DNA from: Candidatus Eiseniibacteriota bacterium
GTDB taxonomy: Bacteria > Eisenbacteria > RBG-16-71-46 > CAIMUX01
NCBI GenBank assembly: GCA_903844735.1
Contig: CAIMUX010000103.1
Coordinates: forward strand, 124,001 to 188,000
Length of the DNA: 64,000 nucleotides
Reading direction: 5' to 3'
Both the position numbers and the translations under genes were made by a program. Under the pieces are notes generated by a model. That model was not told the origin of the DNA, did no database searches, and worked only from the letters and a program-made list of their open reading frames with translations. Shown piece after piece: positions 1 through 7,963 of this stretch. Within the stretch, counting starts at the first letter, position 1. Every line of letters starts with the position of its first letter.

Positions 1-2088
1 TATGACCTCGGGGTCGGAGTCCTACGGCGGGGCGTCAACACGGAAAAGCTCTACGAGGTGCCGGCGCAGAAATGGGCGGCGTTGTCGTGCGCGGACGGAA
101 GCGGGACGGCGGACGGAAGCGGGACGGCGCAGGGAGTCGGCGCGGTGGCGGTCCTCGACGACTGCCGGTACGGCTGGGACCACCCGGATCCGGCGACACT
201 TCGCCTTTCGCTCCTCCACACCCCGCGCGTGAACGCCGGGTGGAAGTGGGTGGCGGACGAGGGCACGCAGGACCTCGGGCGACACCTGCTGACCTACGCG
301 ATCTGCTCGATCAAAGGATCCGACCGCACCGCGGAGATTTCGTGGCAGGCGGAGCGGCTCAACCGGCCGCTGGTAGCCGTGGTCGCGCCGAAGCACCACG
401 GTCCCCTGGGTCGTCAGTTCTCGCTGCTCCAGATCGAAGGGACGGACGCCGTGATCGCGCGGGCCTGCAAGCTCGCCGAGGAGGAGAACGCCGTCATCGT
501 CCGCCTGCAGGAGCTCGACGGTGCGAACGCGACCGCCCGGCTGCGGTTCCCGTGGCCCGTCCGTTCCGTGCGGGAGGTGACCGGCGCTGAGACGCCTTTC
601 GATCCGGCGCTCGCCTCGCTTTCCCCGACGCGCAGCACGGCGCCGCCCGTCCTGGAGCCGATCGCAGGAACCGTGCACGTCGGGCTCGGCCCGTGGCAGC
701 TGCGCACGCTGCGTTTCGAGCTGGAGACGCCCGAGGCGGAGCTATCGCGCCCTTTGACCGCGGCGTGCGACCTGCCGTTTGACATCCGCGGCATCACGGC
801 GGACGGCGAGACCGACGGCGCGTTCGATGCGTCGGGCGGATCGATCCCCTCGGAGATCCTCCCCACGATCGTGGAGGCGGAGGGGATCCCGTTCCGTACC
901 GGACCTCGTGTGCCGGGAATGCCCAACGTTCTCGCCTGTCGCGGACAGCGCCTCACGCTGCCGGAAGGGCGCTGGAACCGCCTCTACCTGCTCGCCGCCG
1001 CGGTCGGCGGGGATCGTCGCGCATCTTTCCTGGTTGGCGGACATCCGCGGGATGCCTGGGTGCAGGACTGGGCCGAGCCGGTCGGTTCCTGGGACGACCG
1101 CTTGGCCGACGGGAAGCTGATTCAAGACCCCGCGCGGATCACGCCGGCGTTCGTGAAGCCCGCGCGCCTCGGTTGGGTCGGCACGCATCGGCACGACGCC
1201 ACCGGTGCGAACGTCGCCTACGCGATCACGCCGATCTGCCGTCTCCGCCTCGATCTCGCGCCGGGAGATCATGTGGTGACCTTGCCCGGCGATCCTGGCA
1301 TCCGCGTCCTTGCCGCCACCGCCGCATGGAACGAGAACGATCTCGCCACCCTCGCTACCGCGGTGATCGATGAGGCGCCGGTCACCGCGGTGCGGATCGA
1401 GACGCCGACGTCCGGTTTCCTTGAGTCCACGGAGGTCCGCTTCTCCACGCCCGACCCGGAGGCTGTCGTGCACTTCACGCTCGATGGGAGCGAGCCGGGA
1501 GCCGGATCTCCTGCCTACGTGGCGCCGTTGCGCATCGACCGTGACTGCACGCTGAAGGCGAGGGCCCTGCACCCGGGGCGCGATGACCGCTTCGTCGCCG
1601 TGCGGGAGTTTCGCCGGCTCGCGCCGCGCCCGGCGGTCTCCGTCGCCGGAGAGCTGCAGCCCGGCCTGACGTTTCGCGTCTACCACGGCGACTGGAACGC
1701 GCTGCCCGACTTCGCCGCGCTCCCGGTGGCGGCGAGCGGGGTGGTCGCCTCGGTTCGCCTGCCCGCCGAGGTTCCCGAGGACTTCTTTGGTGTCAGCCTG
1801 GAGGGGTACCTGCGCGTACCCGCCGACGGGGTGTATCTCTTTTCGCTGCGCTCGGACGACGGCAGCCGGTTATACATCGACGGCGCGCTGGCGGTCGACT
1901 CCGATGGCCTCCACGGCCTCGGCGACGAGCGCGGGGAAATACCGCTCGCGGCGGGTCTGCACCGATTGCGTGTCGACCAGTTCGAGCAGGGGGGCGACCA
2001 GGATCTGGAGCTTTGGATCGCGGGGCCGGGGTTTGGACTGCGGCCGGTGCCGGGGGAGATGTTAGAGACGGACCGGGATGGGAGGTGA
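1..2088 (+). CDS. Alpha-mannosidase (GH38-type) C-terminal part with chitobiase-C and PA14 modules, 5' truncated by window
   Basis: The reading frame is open from base 1, so the gene begins upstream; 695 residues are visible and the catalytic GH38 N-terminal domain is not. The first ~240 residues resemble the beta-sandwich C-terminal domain of GH38 mannosidases, with the stretch WKWVADEGTQDLGRHLLTYA. An NPCBM-like lectin region follows (about 250-460). Next is a chitobiase/hexosaminidase C-terminal module (about 475-545, VHFTLDGSEP). Last is a PA14-like module (about 590-685, LRSDDGSRLYIDG). Expected role: secreted or surface trimming of mannose glycans. Near residue 30 a perfect 18-bp tandem duplication (91-126) gives a repeated ADGSGT. 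A segment of this protein (residues ~344-452) is repeated in the fragment at 3568-3949. Domain calls are from visible motifs; the substrate is inferred. Confidence 0.72.
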   Translation, partial: YDLGVGVLRRGVNTEKLYEVPAQKWAALSCADGSGTADGSGTAQGVGAVAVLDDCRYGWDHPDPATLRLSLLHTPRVNAGWKWVADEGTQDLGRHLLTYAICSIKGSDRTAEISWQAERLNRPLVAVVAPKHHGPLGRQFSLLQIEGTDAVIARACKLAEEENAVIVRLQELDGANATARLRFPWPVRSVREVTGAETPFDPALASLSPTRSTAPPVLEPIAGTVHVGLGPWQLRTLRFELETPEAELSRPLTAACDLPFDIRGITADGETDGAFDASGGSIPSEILPTIVEAEGIPFRTGPRVPGMPNVLACRGQRLTLPEGRWNRLYLLAAAVGGDRRASFLVGGHPRDAWVQDWAEPVGSWDDRLADGKLIQDPARITPAFVKPARLGWVGTHRHDATGANVAYAITPICRLRLDLAPGDHVVTLPGDPGIRVLAATAAWNENDLATLATAVIDEAPVTAVRIETPTSGFLESTEVRFSTPDPEAVVHFTLDGSEPGAGSPAYVAPLRIDRDCTLKARALHPGRDDRFVAVREFRRLAPRPAVSVAGELQPGLTFRVYHGDWNALPDFAALPVAASGVVASVRLPAEVPEDFFGVSLEGYLRVPADGVYLFSLRSDDGSRLYIDGALAVDSDGLHGLGDERGEIPLAAGLHRLRVDQFEQGGDQDLELWIAGPGFGLRPVPGEMLETDRDGR

Positions 2089-2248
2089 TCCAGCAAGGAT
2101 TCACCTCGGGGAGTCCTCGCGGGTGGCCCGGAATGGGCTTTGCACTACTCCGAATGTCAGGTCCTCCCACTTCCGCTTGCGCGGTAGGGTGCCTGGATCC
2201 ATCCTGGATCATCCCATCGGCGCCAGGATGCAAACGAAGGAGGGTGCG

Positions 2249-3535
2249 ATGCGTCTTCACAAACCAAACCTGGCGGCGGCGCTTGTACTCGCGACTGCCA
2301 CCGCAGCAAGTCCGGCATCCGCCGGGACCGCCCACGTACAGGTCGTGCAGGCCAACAACGCCTTCGCCACAGACCTGTACCGGCAGCTCGCCTCTCAGGA
2401 CCGCGAGAATCTGTTCATCAGTCCGTTCAGCATCCACACCGCCATGGCGATGACCTCCCTCGGCTCCAGGGGCATCACCGCCCGCGAGATGGCCAGGGTG
2501 CTGCACTTGGAGATGAGCCGGGACAGCCTGCTCGCCGGGTACGATGCGTTGCTGACACGGATCAATTTCGATCGCGAAGCGCCGGAACCGGCGAGGGAGA
2601 ACGGCGAGGTGATCTCCAGAACCGCACCGCCCTCTCAACTCCGCATGGCCAACGCACTGTGGGCGGAAAGACAGTACCCCTTCGAGAGGAGCTACCTGGA
2701 GCGCGTTCAGCGGCACTTCCGCGCCCGCCTCGATACGCTGGACTTCAGGAGCCGGCCGGAGCCGGCCCGCGACGTGATCAATCGATGGGTGGAAACGCAG
2801 ACCTGCGACCGGATCAAGGACCTCATCCCGCCAGGTCTCATCGACGATTCGACCCGCCTGATCCTCGCCAACGCGATCTACTTCAAGGACAAGTGGGAGG
2901 AGATGTTCTGGGACCGAGCCACAAAGGACAGGCCCTTCTATCTGGTGAGTGGCGAGACGGTCCAGGTGCCACAGATGCAGCAGACCGGCTACTTCGATTA
3001 TGCCGAAACGGAAGAACTGCAACTGCTCAGCTTACCCTACAGGAACCGTGATCTGGACATGGTGGTGGTGCTGCCCAGGACGAACAATGGCCTTTCCGAT
3101 CTGGAGAGGCGATTCACGGTCGCGAACCTGACCGGGTGGCTGGCGAAGCTGACCCGGCATGAGGTCGAGGTCACGCTGCCGAAGTGGACATTCGAAAGCG
3201 GTATCATGCTCAAGGATGTTCTGCGGACCATGGGCATCACGCAGGCGTTTGCCTGGCCGGGGGCCGATTTCACCGGCATGAGTTCCACCGGTGAGCTCTT
3301 CATCGACGAGGTCCTACACAAGGCCTTCGTGGCCGTGGACGAGAGTGGTACCGAGGCCGCCGCCGCGACCGTGGAGGACATGAAGGTCGGGGCAGTAGCC
3401 ATGGAACCCCCGAAGCCGAAGCCTGCGATCTTCACGGCGGATCACCCGTTCGTCTTCCTGATCCGCCACCGGGCCAGTAGCGCGATTCTGTTCCTGGGAC
3501 GGGTGGCGAACCCAAAGCCGACGTCTTCTCGTTGA
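2249..3535 (+). CDS. Secreted serpin (serine protease inhibitor)
   Basis: 428 residues. The ATG at 2249 is chosen because GAAGGAGGG lies just upstream and the following 25 residues form a signal peptide ending ASA-GT. Serpin landmarks include NLFISPFSIHTAMAM, the shutter-type region LILANAIYFKDKW, the breach-proximal GELFIDEVLHKAFVAVDE, and the C-terminal ADHPFVFLIRHRASSAILFLGRV. The reactive-loop hinge reads G367-T-E-A-A-A-A-T374, the small-residue pattern of inhibitory serpins. Counting T368 as P14 puts P1 near G381, with V380 and A382 beside it, which suggests elastase- or subtilisin-like targets; that is inference. It lies between a mannosidase gene and a fragment of a second mannosidase, and is likely exported to the periplasm or outside. 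Confidence 0.93.
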   Translation: MRLHKPNLAAALVLATATAASPASAGTAHVQVVQANNAFATDLYRQLASQDRENLFISPFSIHTAMAMTSLGSRGITAREMARVLHLEMSRDSLLAGYDALLTRINFDREAPEPARENGEVISRTAPPSQLRMANALWAERQYPFERSYLERVQRHFRARLDTLDFRSRPEPARDVINRWVETQTCDRIKDLIPPGLIDDSTRLILANAIYFKDKWEEMFWDRATKDRPFYLVSGETVQVPQMQQTGYFDYAETEELQLLSLPYRNRDLDMVVVLPRTNNGLSDLERRFTVANLTGWLAKLTRHEVEVTLPKWTFESGIMLKDVLRTMGITQAFAWPGADFTGMSSTGELFIDEVLHKAFVAVDESGTEAAAATVEDMKVGAVAMEPPKPKPAIFTADHPFVFLIRHRASSAILFLGRVANPKPTSSR

Positions 3536-3567
3536 ACATCCCGGCGCGTGCCGCCGACCTGCGGTTC

Positions 3568-3949
3568 AGTCGGCAGGTCCACGGGGGCCTGGATGCAGGA
3601 CTGGGCCGAGCCGGTTGGTTCCCGGGACGATCGCTCGGCCGACGGGAGGCCGCTCCACGACCCGACGCGGAGCACCCCGGCGTTCGCGAAGTCCGCGCGC
3701 CTTGGCTCGGTCGGTCCACATCGGCACGACGCAGCGGGCGCGAACGTCTCCTACGCGATCACGCCAGTCTGCCGGCTCCGCCTCGACTACGCGCCGGGGG
3801 ATCGGGTGATGACGCTGCTCGGTGACCAAAGCATTCGCTTCCTCGCCGCCACCGCAGCGTTCGACGAGAACGATCTCGCCGTCGTTGTGATACAGTACGG
3901 GGCGGGAGTCGCGAGTATCGTCGTCAAAGCGGTGAAGCCGTCGCAGTAG
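3568..3949 (+). pseudogene. Remnant of a paralogous mannosidase gene
   Basis: About 110 codons in one frame match residues ~344-452 of the mannosidase at 1-2088. Examples are MQDWAEPVGSRDDR against VQDWAEPVGSWDDR and NVSYAITPVCRLRLDYAPGD against NVAYAITPICRLRLDLAPGD. DNA similarity to 1027-1350 is also evident. No GH38 catalytic part, chitobiase-C or PA14 module follows: after FDENDLA the frame runs into an unrelated ~25-residue tail and stops at 3949. There is no convincing start. I read it as the internal piece left from a tandem duplicate, separated from the surviving copy by the serpin gene. Confidence 0.75.
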
Positions 3950-3964
3950 ACAGGAGCGACAGCC

Positions 3965-5488
3965 ATGGTGAGCTTCTATGTATATTTGGCCGTAATCGTC
4001 GGCGGCGCCTCGGTGCTGGCGATGGAGATTCTCGGCACCCGCATCATCGCACCGTTCTACGGCTCCGGTCTTTACCTGTGGTCCGCCCTGATCAGCGTGA
4101 CGCTCGCCGCCCTCAGTGCGGGCTACGCTGTCGGCGGACGCTGGGCCGACCGCGGGGTGAGACTGGGCCGTTTCTGCGCCATCATCGGTCTGGCCGGGCT
4201 GTGGATCGCCGCCATCCCTTGGCTGCGATTGCCCCTGCTGGCGATAGCCGGAAAGGCGGGATTGCGTGCAGGGGTGTTGATCACGGCGACGGTTCTGTTC
4301 TTCCCGCCGCTGGCCCTCCTAGGGATGGTCAGCCCGTATGCGATTCGCCTGCAAGCCGCGAGTCTGGAGGTGGTGGGACGAACCGCGGGCAATCTCTATG
4401 CGGTATCGACGGTCGCGAGCGTCGCCGCTGCCATCGCGACGGGCTTCTTTCTGATCCCCCACGTCGGCGTGTATCGCCTGGTCTTTCTGATCGGCCTGGT
4501 GCTCGTCGCTACGTCGCTTCTTGGGTTCGCGATGGAGCACAGGCGGAAAGCGGGGCTGGCGGCGATCTTGATACTCGCGCCCGCGGCCGTCCTGTCGTTT
4601 CGGGCAGCGCCCGCACACACGGCCGATCCGGCTCGCGGCGTGATGGCGGTGGAGCAGAGCGCCTACGGCGAGATTCGGGTCGTTGACTACGAGGACACCC
4701 GCAACCTCATCATCGACGGGGGTACGCACAGCATCGTGGATCCCGGCACGTGGGAGTCGCTTGCTCCCTACGTGCGTGTGGTTGACATCGCCAAGGAGTT
4801 CTTCACCCAGTCCGGCGATATGTTATTGGTGGGGCTCGGGGGCGGGTCGGTCGCGAAGAGTTTCAGTCGTGACGGCTGGCGGGTGGACGCCGTGGAGATC
4901 GACCCGGCGGTGACGCGGATGGCGCGCCGGTACTTCGGGCTCGATTCCACCGAGGCGGAAGTCTACGAGATGGACGCCCGTCGATTCCTGCTCACCCACA
5001 ACTGGACCTACGACGTCATTGTCATGGACGCTTTCGGGAGCACCTCCATTCCATTTCACCTGGTGACGACCGAGGCGTTCAGGCTGATCCGATCACGCCT
5101 GTTGCCAGGCGGAGTTCTCGCCATGAATCTCGAGGCCGTGGGCTGGCACGACGTGGTCATCCGCTCGATCGCGGCTACGGCGAGGCGGCAGTTCGACCAT
5201 GTTGTCGTGCTGCCGATCGTGGAGCCGCCCGATCAGTTGGGGAATGTCGTGCTGCTGGCGTCAAACCGGGAGATCGATCTCGACTTGAATCTGCCGATCC
5301 CGCGCGATCGCTTCAGTCCCGCGTATGACCGTGCGCACGCCTGGGACAACCGCTTCGAGGTCCCGGTCGCGGGAAACCAGGTGCTCACCGACGAGCTCAA
5401 TCCGGTTGACGTCTGGAGCGATCGCGTCAATTTCGCCGCTCGAAAGGAACTACACGCCGTCTGGGACAAGCGTGGAGTCGCCTGGTAG
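3965..5488 (+). CDS. Membrane-fused spermidine-synthase-like protein
   Basis: 507 residues; ATG with GGAG 10 bases upstream. The first ~215 residues hold about seven hydrophobic segments typical of the fused MFS/spermidine synthase family, opening with the family signature GGASVLAMEILGTRIIAPFYG. The C-terminal half is a Rossmann SAM-type domain: LLVGLGGGSVAKSF (glycine loop), VDAVEIDPAV (acidic ribose-binding end of strand 2) and DVIVMDAFG (gate/catalytic region). In true SpeE the last motif carries two acidic residues around the active site; here it is DAFGST, so aminopropyl transfer is not assured. Location: inner membrane. The real substrate of this family is largely unknown. Confidence 0.85.
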   Translation: MVSFYVYLAVIVGGASVLAMEILGTRIIAPFYGSGLYLWSALISVTLAALSAGYAVGGRWADRGVRLGRFCAIIGLAGLWIAAIPWLRLPLLAIAGKAGLRAGVLITATVLFFPPLALLGMVSPYAIRLQAASLEVVGRTAGNLYAVSTVASVAAAIATGFFLIPHVGVYRLVFLIGLVLVATSLLGFAMEHRRKAGLAAILILAPAAVLSFRAAPAHTADPARGVMAVEQSAYGEIRVVDYEDTRNLIIDGGTHSIVDPGTWESLAPYVRVVDIAKEFFTQSGDMLLVGLGGGSVAKSFSRDGWRVDAVEIDPAVTRMARRYFGLDSTEAEVYEMDARRFLLTHNWTYDVIVMDAFGSTSIPFHLVTTEAFRLIRSRLLPGGVLAMNLEAVGWHDVVIRSIAATARRQFDHVVVLPIVEPPDQLGNVVLLASNREIDLDLNLPIPRDRFSPAYDRAHAWDNRFEVPVAGNQVLTDELNPVDVWSDRVNFAARKELHAVWDKRGVAW

Positions 5489-5544
5489 GGGCCGGCTGGA
5501 CCGGGTTACGGGACCGGGCTACGGAAGCTGGTTGCAGGAGCTGG

Positions 5545-5949
5545 TCAGTCGTCCTGCATCGGCTTGATCACGCCGCTCACAAAGACCCGGACTGGGTGTC
5601 CCTCCAATGTCTTGGGGACCCTCCGCCCGATCTCCTTCGTTTCCTGAACGACCATGACCAGGATACAGGGCGTTCCGTCGTCCATCGCGCCCACGGCGAC
5701 GCCCACCACATCGGGGATCGCCATCAGTTCGCTGACGTGGGCATCCATGACGGCAGTGATGTCGCGGTGTGGCACGCCGTCCCCGCTTTCCTTCCGATGC
5801 CGACAGCCGCCGGCTCCGCCGAGTGCCAGCGCCAGCGTCAACGCCAGTGCCGGCAGGACGGTCAGGCACAATTGAAGCAAGCCCGCCCCCGGCTCGTGGC
5901 CGAGGACGGGCCTGGGAATCCGCGCTCCGACCCTGCCGTCAGAGCACAT
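5545..5949 (-). CDS. Small lipoprotein related to the N-terminal module of the adjacent protease
   Basis: 134 residues from the ATG at 5949, six bases after the stop of the upstream protease gene, so probably co-transcribed. A downstream TTG before the hydrophobic run LLQLCLTVLPALAL is an alternative start. The run ends in GAGGC, a possible lipobox. The remaining ~85 residues (IPDVVGVAVGAMDDGTPCIL, then PKTLEGHPVRVFVSGVI) repeat the layout of residues ~58-120 of the protease (QPNVIGTATTLDDNGQPAVM, then PTVLDGVPVVVVLTDPI). It could be a free copy of the propeptide-like module, perhaps an inhibitor or chaperone of the protease; that role is inference. Confidence 0.72.
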   Translation of the reverse strand: MCSDGRVGARIPRPVLGHEPGAGLLQLCLTVLPALALTLALALGGAGGCRHRKESGDGVPHRDITAVMDAHVSELMAIPDVVGVAVGAMDDGTPCILVMVVQETKEIGRRVPKTLEGHPVRVFVSGVIKPMQDD

Positions 5950-5955
5950 CAGATG

Positions 5956-7068
5956 CTAGATCCCGACCATCGTGGCGCCGAAGAACGACAACACCGAGTT
6001 GATCGGATTCGCGATCGCGGTCGTGGTGCTGCCCGCGAAGAGCAGGCCCACCGCTTTCGGATTGGTGGTGATGTCCTGGACCAGCAGGGAGCCCGAATCG
6101 CCGCCCGCCAGGAACTTGCTGCGCGAGTTGGCGATGACGATCTGGCCAGTGAAGGTCTTGGTGAAGGCCACGCCGCCCGCGCACTCGTTCTCGTACTGGA
6201 TGCTGATGGTTGCATTCAAGCCGGTGACGGAGCTGCGCGTCAGACCGGTGGTGCGACCGCTCTTCTTGACCAGTTGTCCGACCGACGCGGCCACCGTGGT
6301 CGCGGAAATCGTGCCGACCTCGAGGATGGCTCCGGTGAGGTCTACCATGCCGGTGACGATGGTTGCGCTCGAACAGTCAACGTTGTTGTTCGGCAGCGAG
6401 CTGGTCTTCACCAGGGTGGCCACGTTCTGGGCACTGGCGGCGCTGCAGTTCACGTCAATGAGTCCGGGCTGAATGATGTAGTCGCCGGTGGCCGCCACAA
6501 CGGCGTTGCCGCCGGCGACGATGTCGGCCTCGAAAACGTGATAGTTGCTGAGAATGCGCTTTTGGGTGCCGACCTGGATCAGGGAGCCGAGTGTACCGCC
6601 GCAGCAATAGCCGTTGGCCAGGTCGCTGCGCCAGCCGCCCGAGGTGCCGAGCTTGATCGGCGGGATCTGCTTGGCGATGTGGCTGACAGTCGTGGTGGTC
6701 TTGAAGGCGACGATCGGGTCGGTGAGAACGACGACGACCGGAACGCCGTCGAGGACCGTGGGAGCCGCTGCCTTGGCCGCATCCGAGGTCACCAGGAGCA
6801 TGACGGCCGGCTGGCCGTTGTCATCGAGCGTCGTGGCGGTGCCGATGACATTCGGCTGCGCCATGAGGCGCGCGGTGTGAAGATTCTGAATGGCCATCAC
6901 CGACTGCAGTTGAGGATTGGCCAGACTCCAGGTTCCGACATCGGACCTGTCCGGTGCCATGGGGGTGTCCGCTGTTTCGGAGCATCCCCAGAGACCCATG
7001 ACGAGGACGAGAGCGACGCCGACCAGCATCGGCATCAGACTGCGCGGACGGGTGAATGAAAGCTTCAC
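5956..7068 (-). CDS. Trypsin-like serine protease lipoprotein (NAL1-like)
   Basis: 370 residues. The GTG at 7068 is chosen over upstream starts because AAGGAGG sits just before it and the next residues form a lipoprotein signal ending LVMGLWGC29. An N-terminal module (about 55-125) is followed by a chymotrypsin-fold domain with a visible triad: H177 in LSNYHVF, D231 in NNVDCSSATI, and S325 in LAGGDSGSLLV. GRTTGLT near 271-277 is also typical of NAL1-like bacterial proteases. It is likely anchored in the outer or inner membrane facing the periplasm. It heads a two-gene unit with the small lipoprotein downstream. The physiological target is unknown. Confidence 0.88.
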   Translation of the reverse strand: MKLSFTRPRSLMPMLVGVALVLVMGLWGCSETADTPMAPDRSDVGTWSLANPQLQSVMAIQNLHTARLMAQPNVIGTATTLDDNGQPAVMLLVTSDAAKAAAPTVLDGVPVVVVLTDPIVAFKTTTTVSHIAKQIPPIKLGTSGGWRSDLANGYCCGGTLGSLIQVGTQKRILSNYHVFEADIVAGGNAVVAATGDYIIQPGLIDVNCSAASAQNVATLVKTSSLPNNNVDCSSATIVTGMVDLTGAILEVGTISATTVAASVGQLVKKSGRTTGLTRSSVTGLNATISIQYENECAGGVAFTKTFTGQIVIANSRSKFLAGGDSGSLLVQDITTNPKAVGLLFAGSTTTAIANPINSVLSFFGATMVGI

Positions 7069-7520
7069 GCGGACCCTCCTTGGGGTTGTGAGGCCGGGGT
7101 GGGTAGCCTGCGCCCAACGTACAGACAACCCGGGTGGATTGTTGCACTGTGGGTAGGGTCTTGTCAAGCAGGAGGTTGTGGCCTGAGATTCGGATGGACG
7201 GTCTGCCCTCCCGAAGTCCGAGGTCTGAAGCCTGAAGCCCGAAGCCTCGGAATCTCAGGATGATGTGGAAGGACCTTGAAGCCGCCCCGAACCTCGGCCA
7301 GTCTTGTTCACGGTCGCGCGGAGTCGTTCGATGGGCTTCGTTTTTGTCGGCAGCATGGCGGTTGCCCTCGGGCATCAAGGAGGCTTGGGTCATGGACCAA
7401 CGGCGTCGGGTTCGACTTTCTTCAGACTGGGTCAAAGAGCATGTACGGGCGCACGGGTCGAGGCTCTACATCGTCGAAAGGGTGAGCGTCGTCGGGTGAT
7501 GAAACGCCTATCGAGGCCCG
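7069..7520. other. Intergenic region with a copy of the dispersed repeat
   Basis: No convincing gene. The bases just before the protease GTG hold its ribosome binding site. Positions 7185-7262 contain the CCGAAG/CTGAAGCCCGAAGCC repeat described separately. A short open frame at 7260-7499 ends in two adjacent TGA codons (7497-7502) and has no recognisable protein features. Confidence 0.5.
7185..7262. repeat. Dispersed intergenic repeat, copy 1
   Basis: Imperfect 6-7 base units (CCGAAGTCCGAGG, CTGAAGCCTGAAGCCCGAAG) are followed by GGAATCTCAGG. The same words occur in the copies at 14250-14345 (other orientation), 29503-29550, 32866-32906 (other orientation) and 49080-49182. All copies lie between genes. 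Confidence 0.7.
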
Positions 7521-7718
7521 GTGGGCCTCCTGGAGCTTCCCCAAGACGAGGTCACACCAGATGGGCTCCAACTGGAAGTTTGCGCCTGTGAGGACGCCGA
7601 CATCGAGATCGCGGTCGATCGGCAGTTTCTCTCCCCGGCCTATGTCCATGACGACAACCTGGTGTTCAATGTGGAGGGCTACGGACGGTTCAGGCTGTGG
7701 ATGGTCCGGCCGGAGTAA
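7521..7718 (+). CDS. Possible small hypothetical protein
   Basis: A 65-residue frame from a GTG at 7521. The composition looks protein-like and acidic (LELPQDEVTPDGLQLEVC at the start, YGRFRLWMVRPE at the end). No clear ribosome binding site precedes it and double TGA codons lie 18 bases upstream in the same frame, so it may also be the tail of a broken gene. Not recognised; weak call. Confidence 0.3.
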   Translation: MGLLELPQDEVTPDGLQLEVCACEDADIEIAVDRQFLSPAYVHDDNLVFNVEGYGRFRLWMVRPE

Positions 7719-7963
7719 CCGCAGGAACGTGCGTCGTCGCCGGCGCGCCTACGGCGTGCGTGGCGGCTGCCTCATGTTTCCGTCGCCGGTAGAGACACGC
7801 GGTGCTGTATGGTTAGGCGGGGAAAGAGCGAAGTGGGGTTGATGGATGTCCTTGCGGCGTCTCCGACCCATCGTTCTTCTGCGGGTTCTGATCGCCGGAC
7901 GCGGCCGTTCGGCCGGCGTCGGGTTTTGACACATCCCAGGCCTGCTCGTCGGAGGTCCCTTCC

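Noticed and set aside
5596-7059. 487-codon plus-strand open frame
   Set aside because: It is antisense to the trypsin-like protease and its partner, which have a triad, lipobox and ribosome binding site; the composition is a shadow of GC-rich codons.
7260-7499. 79-codon open frame
   Set aside because: No ribosome binding site or domain; overlaps the dispersed repeat at its start and ends in double TGA.
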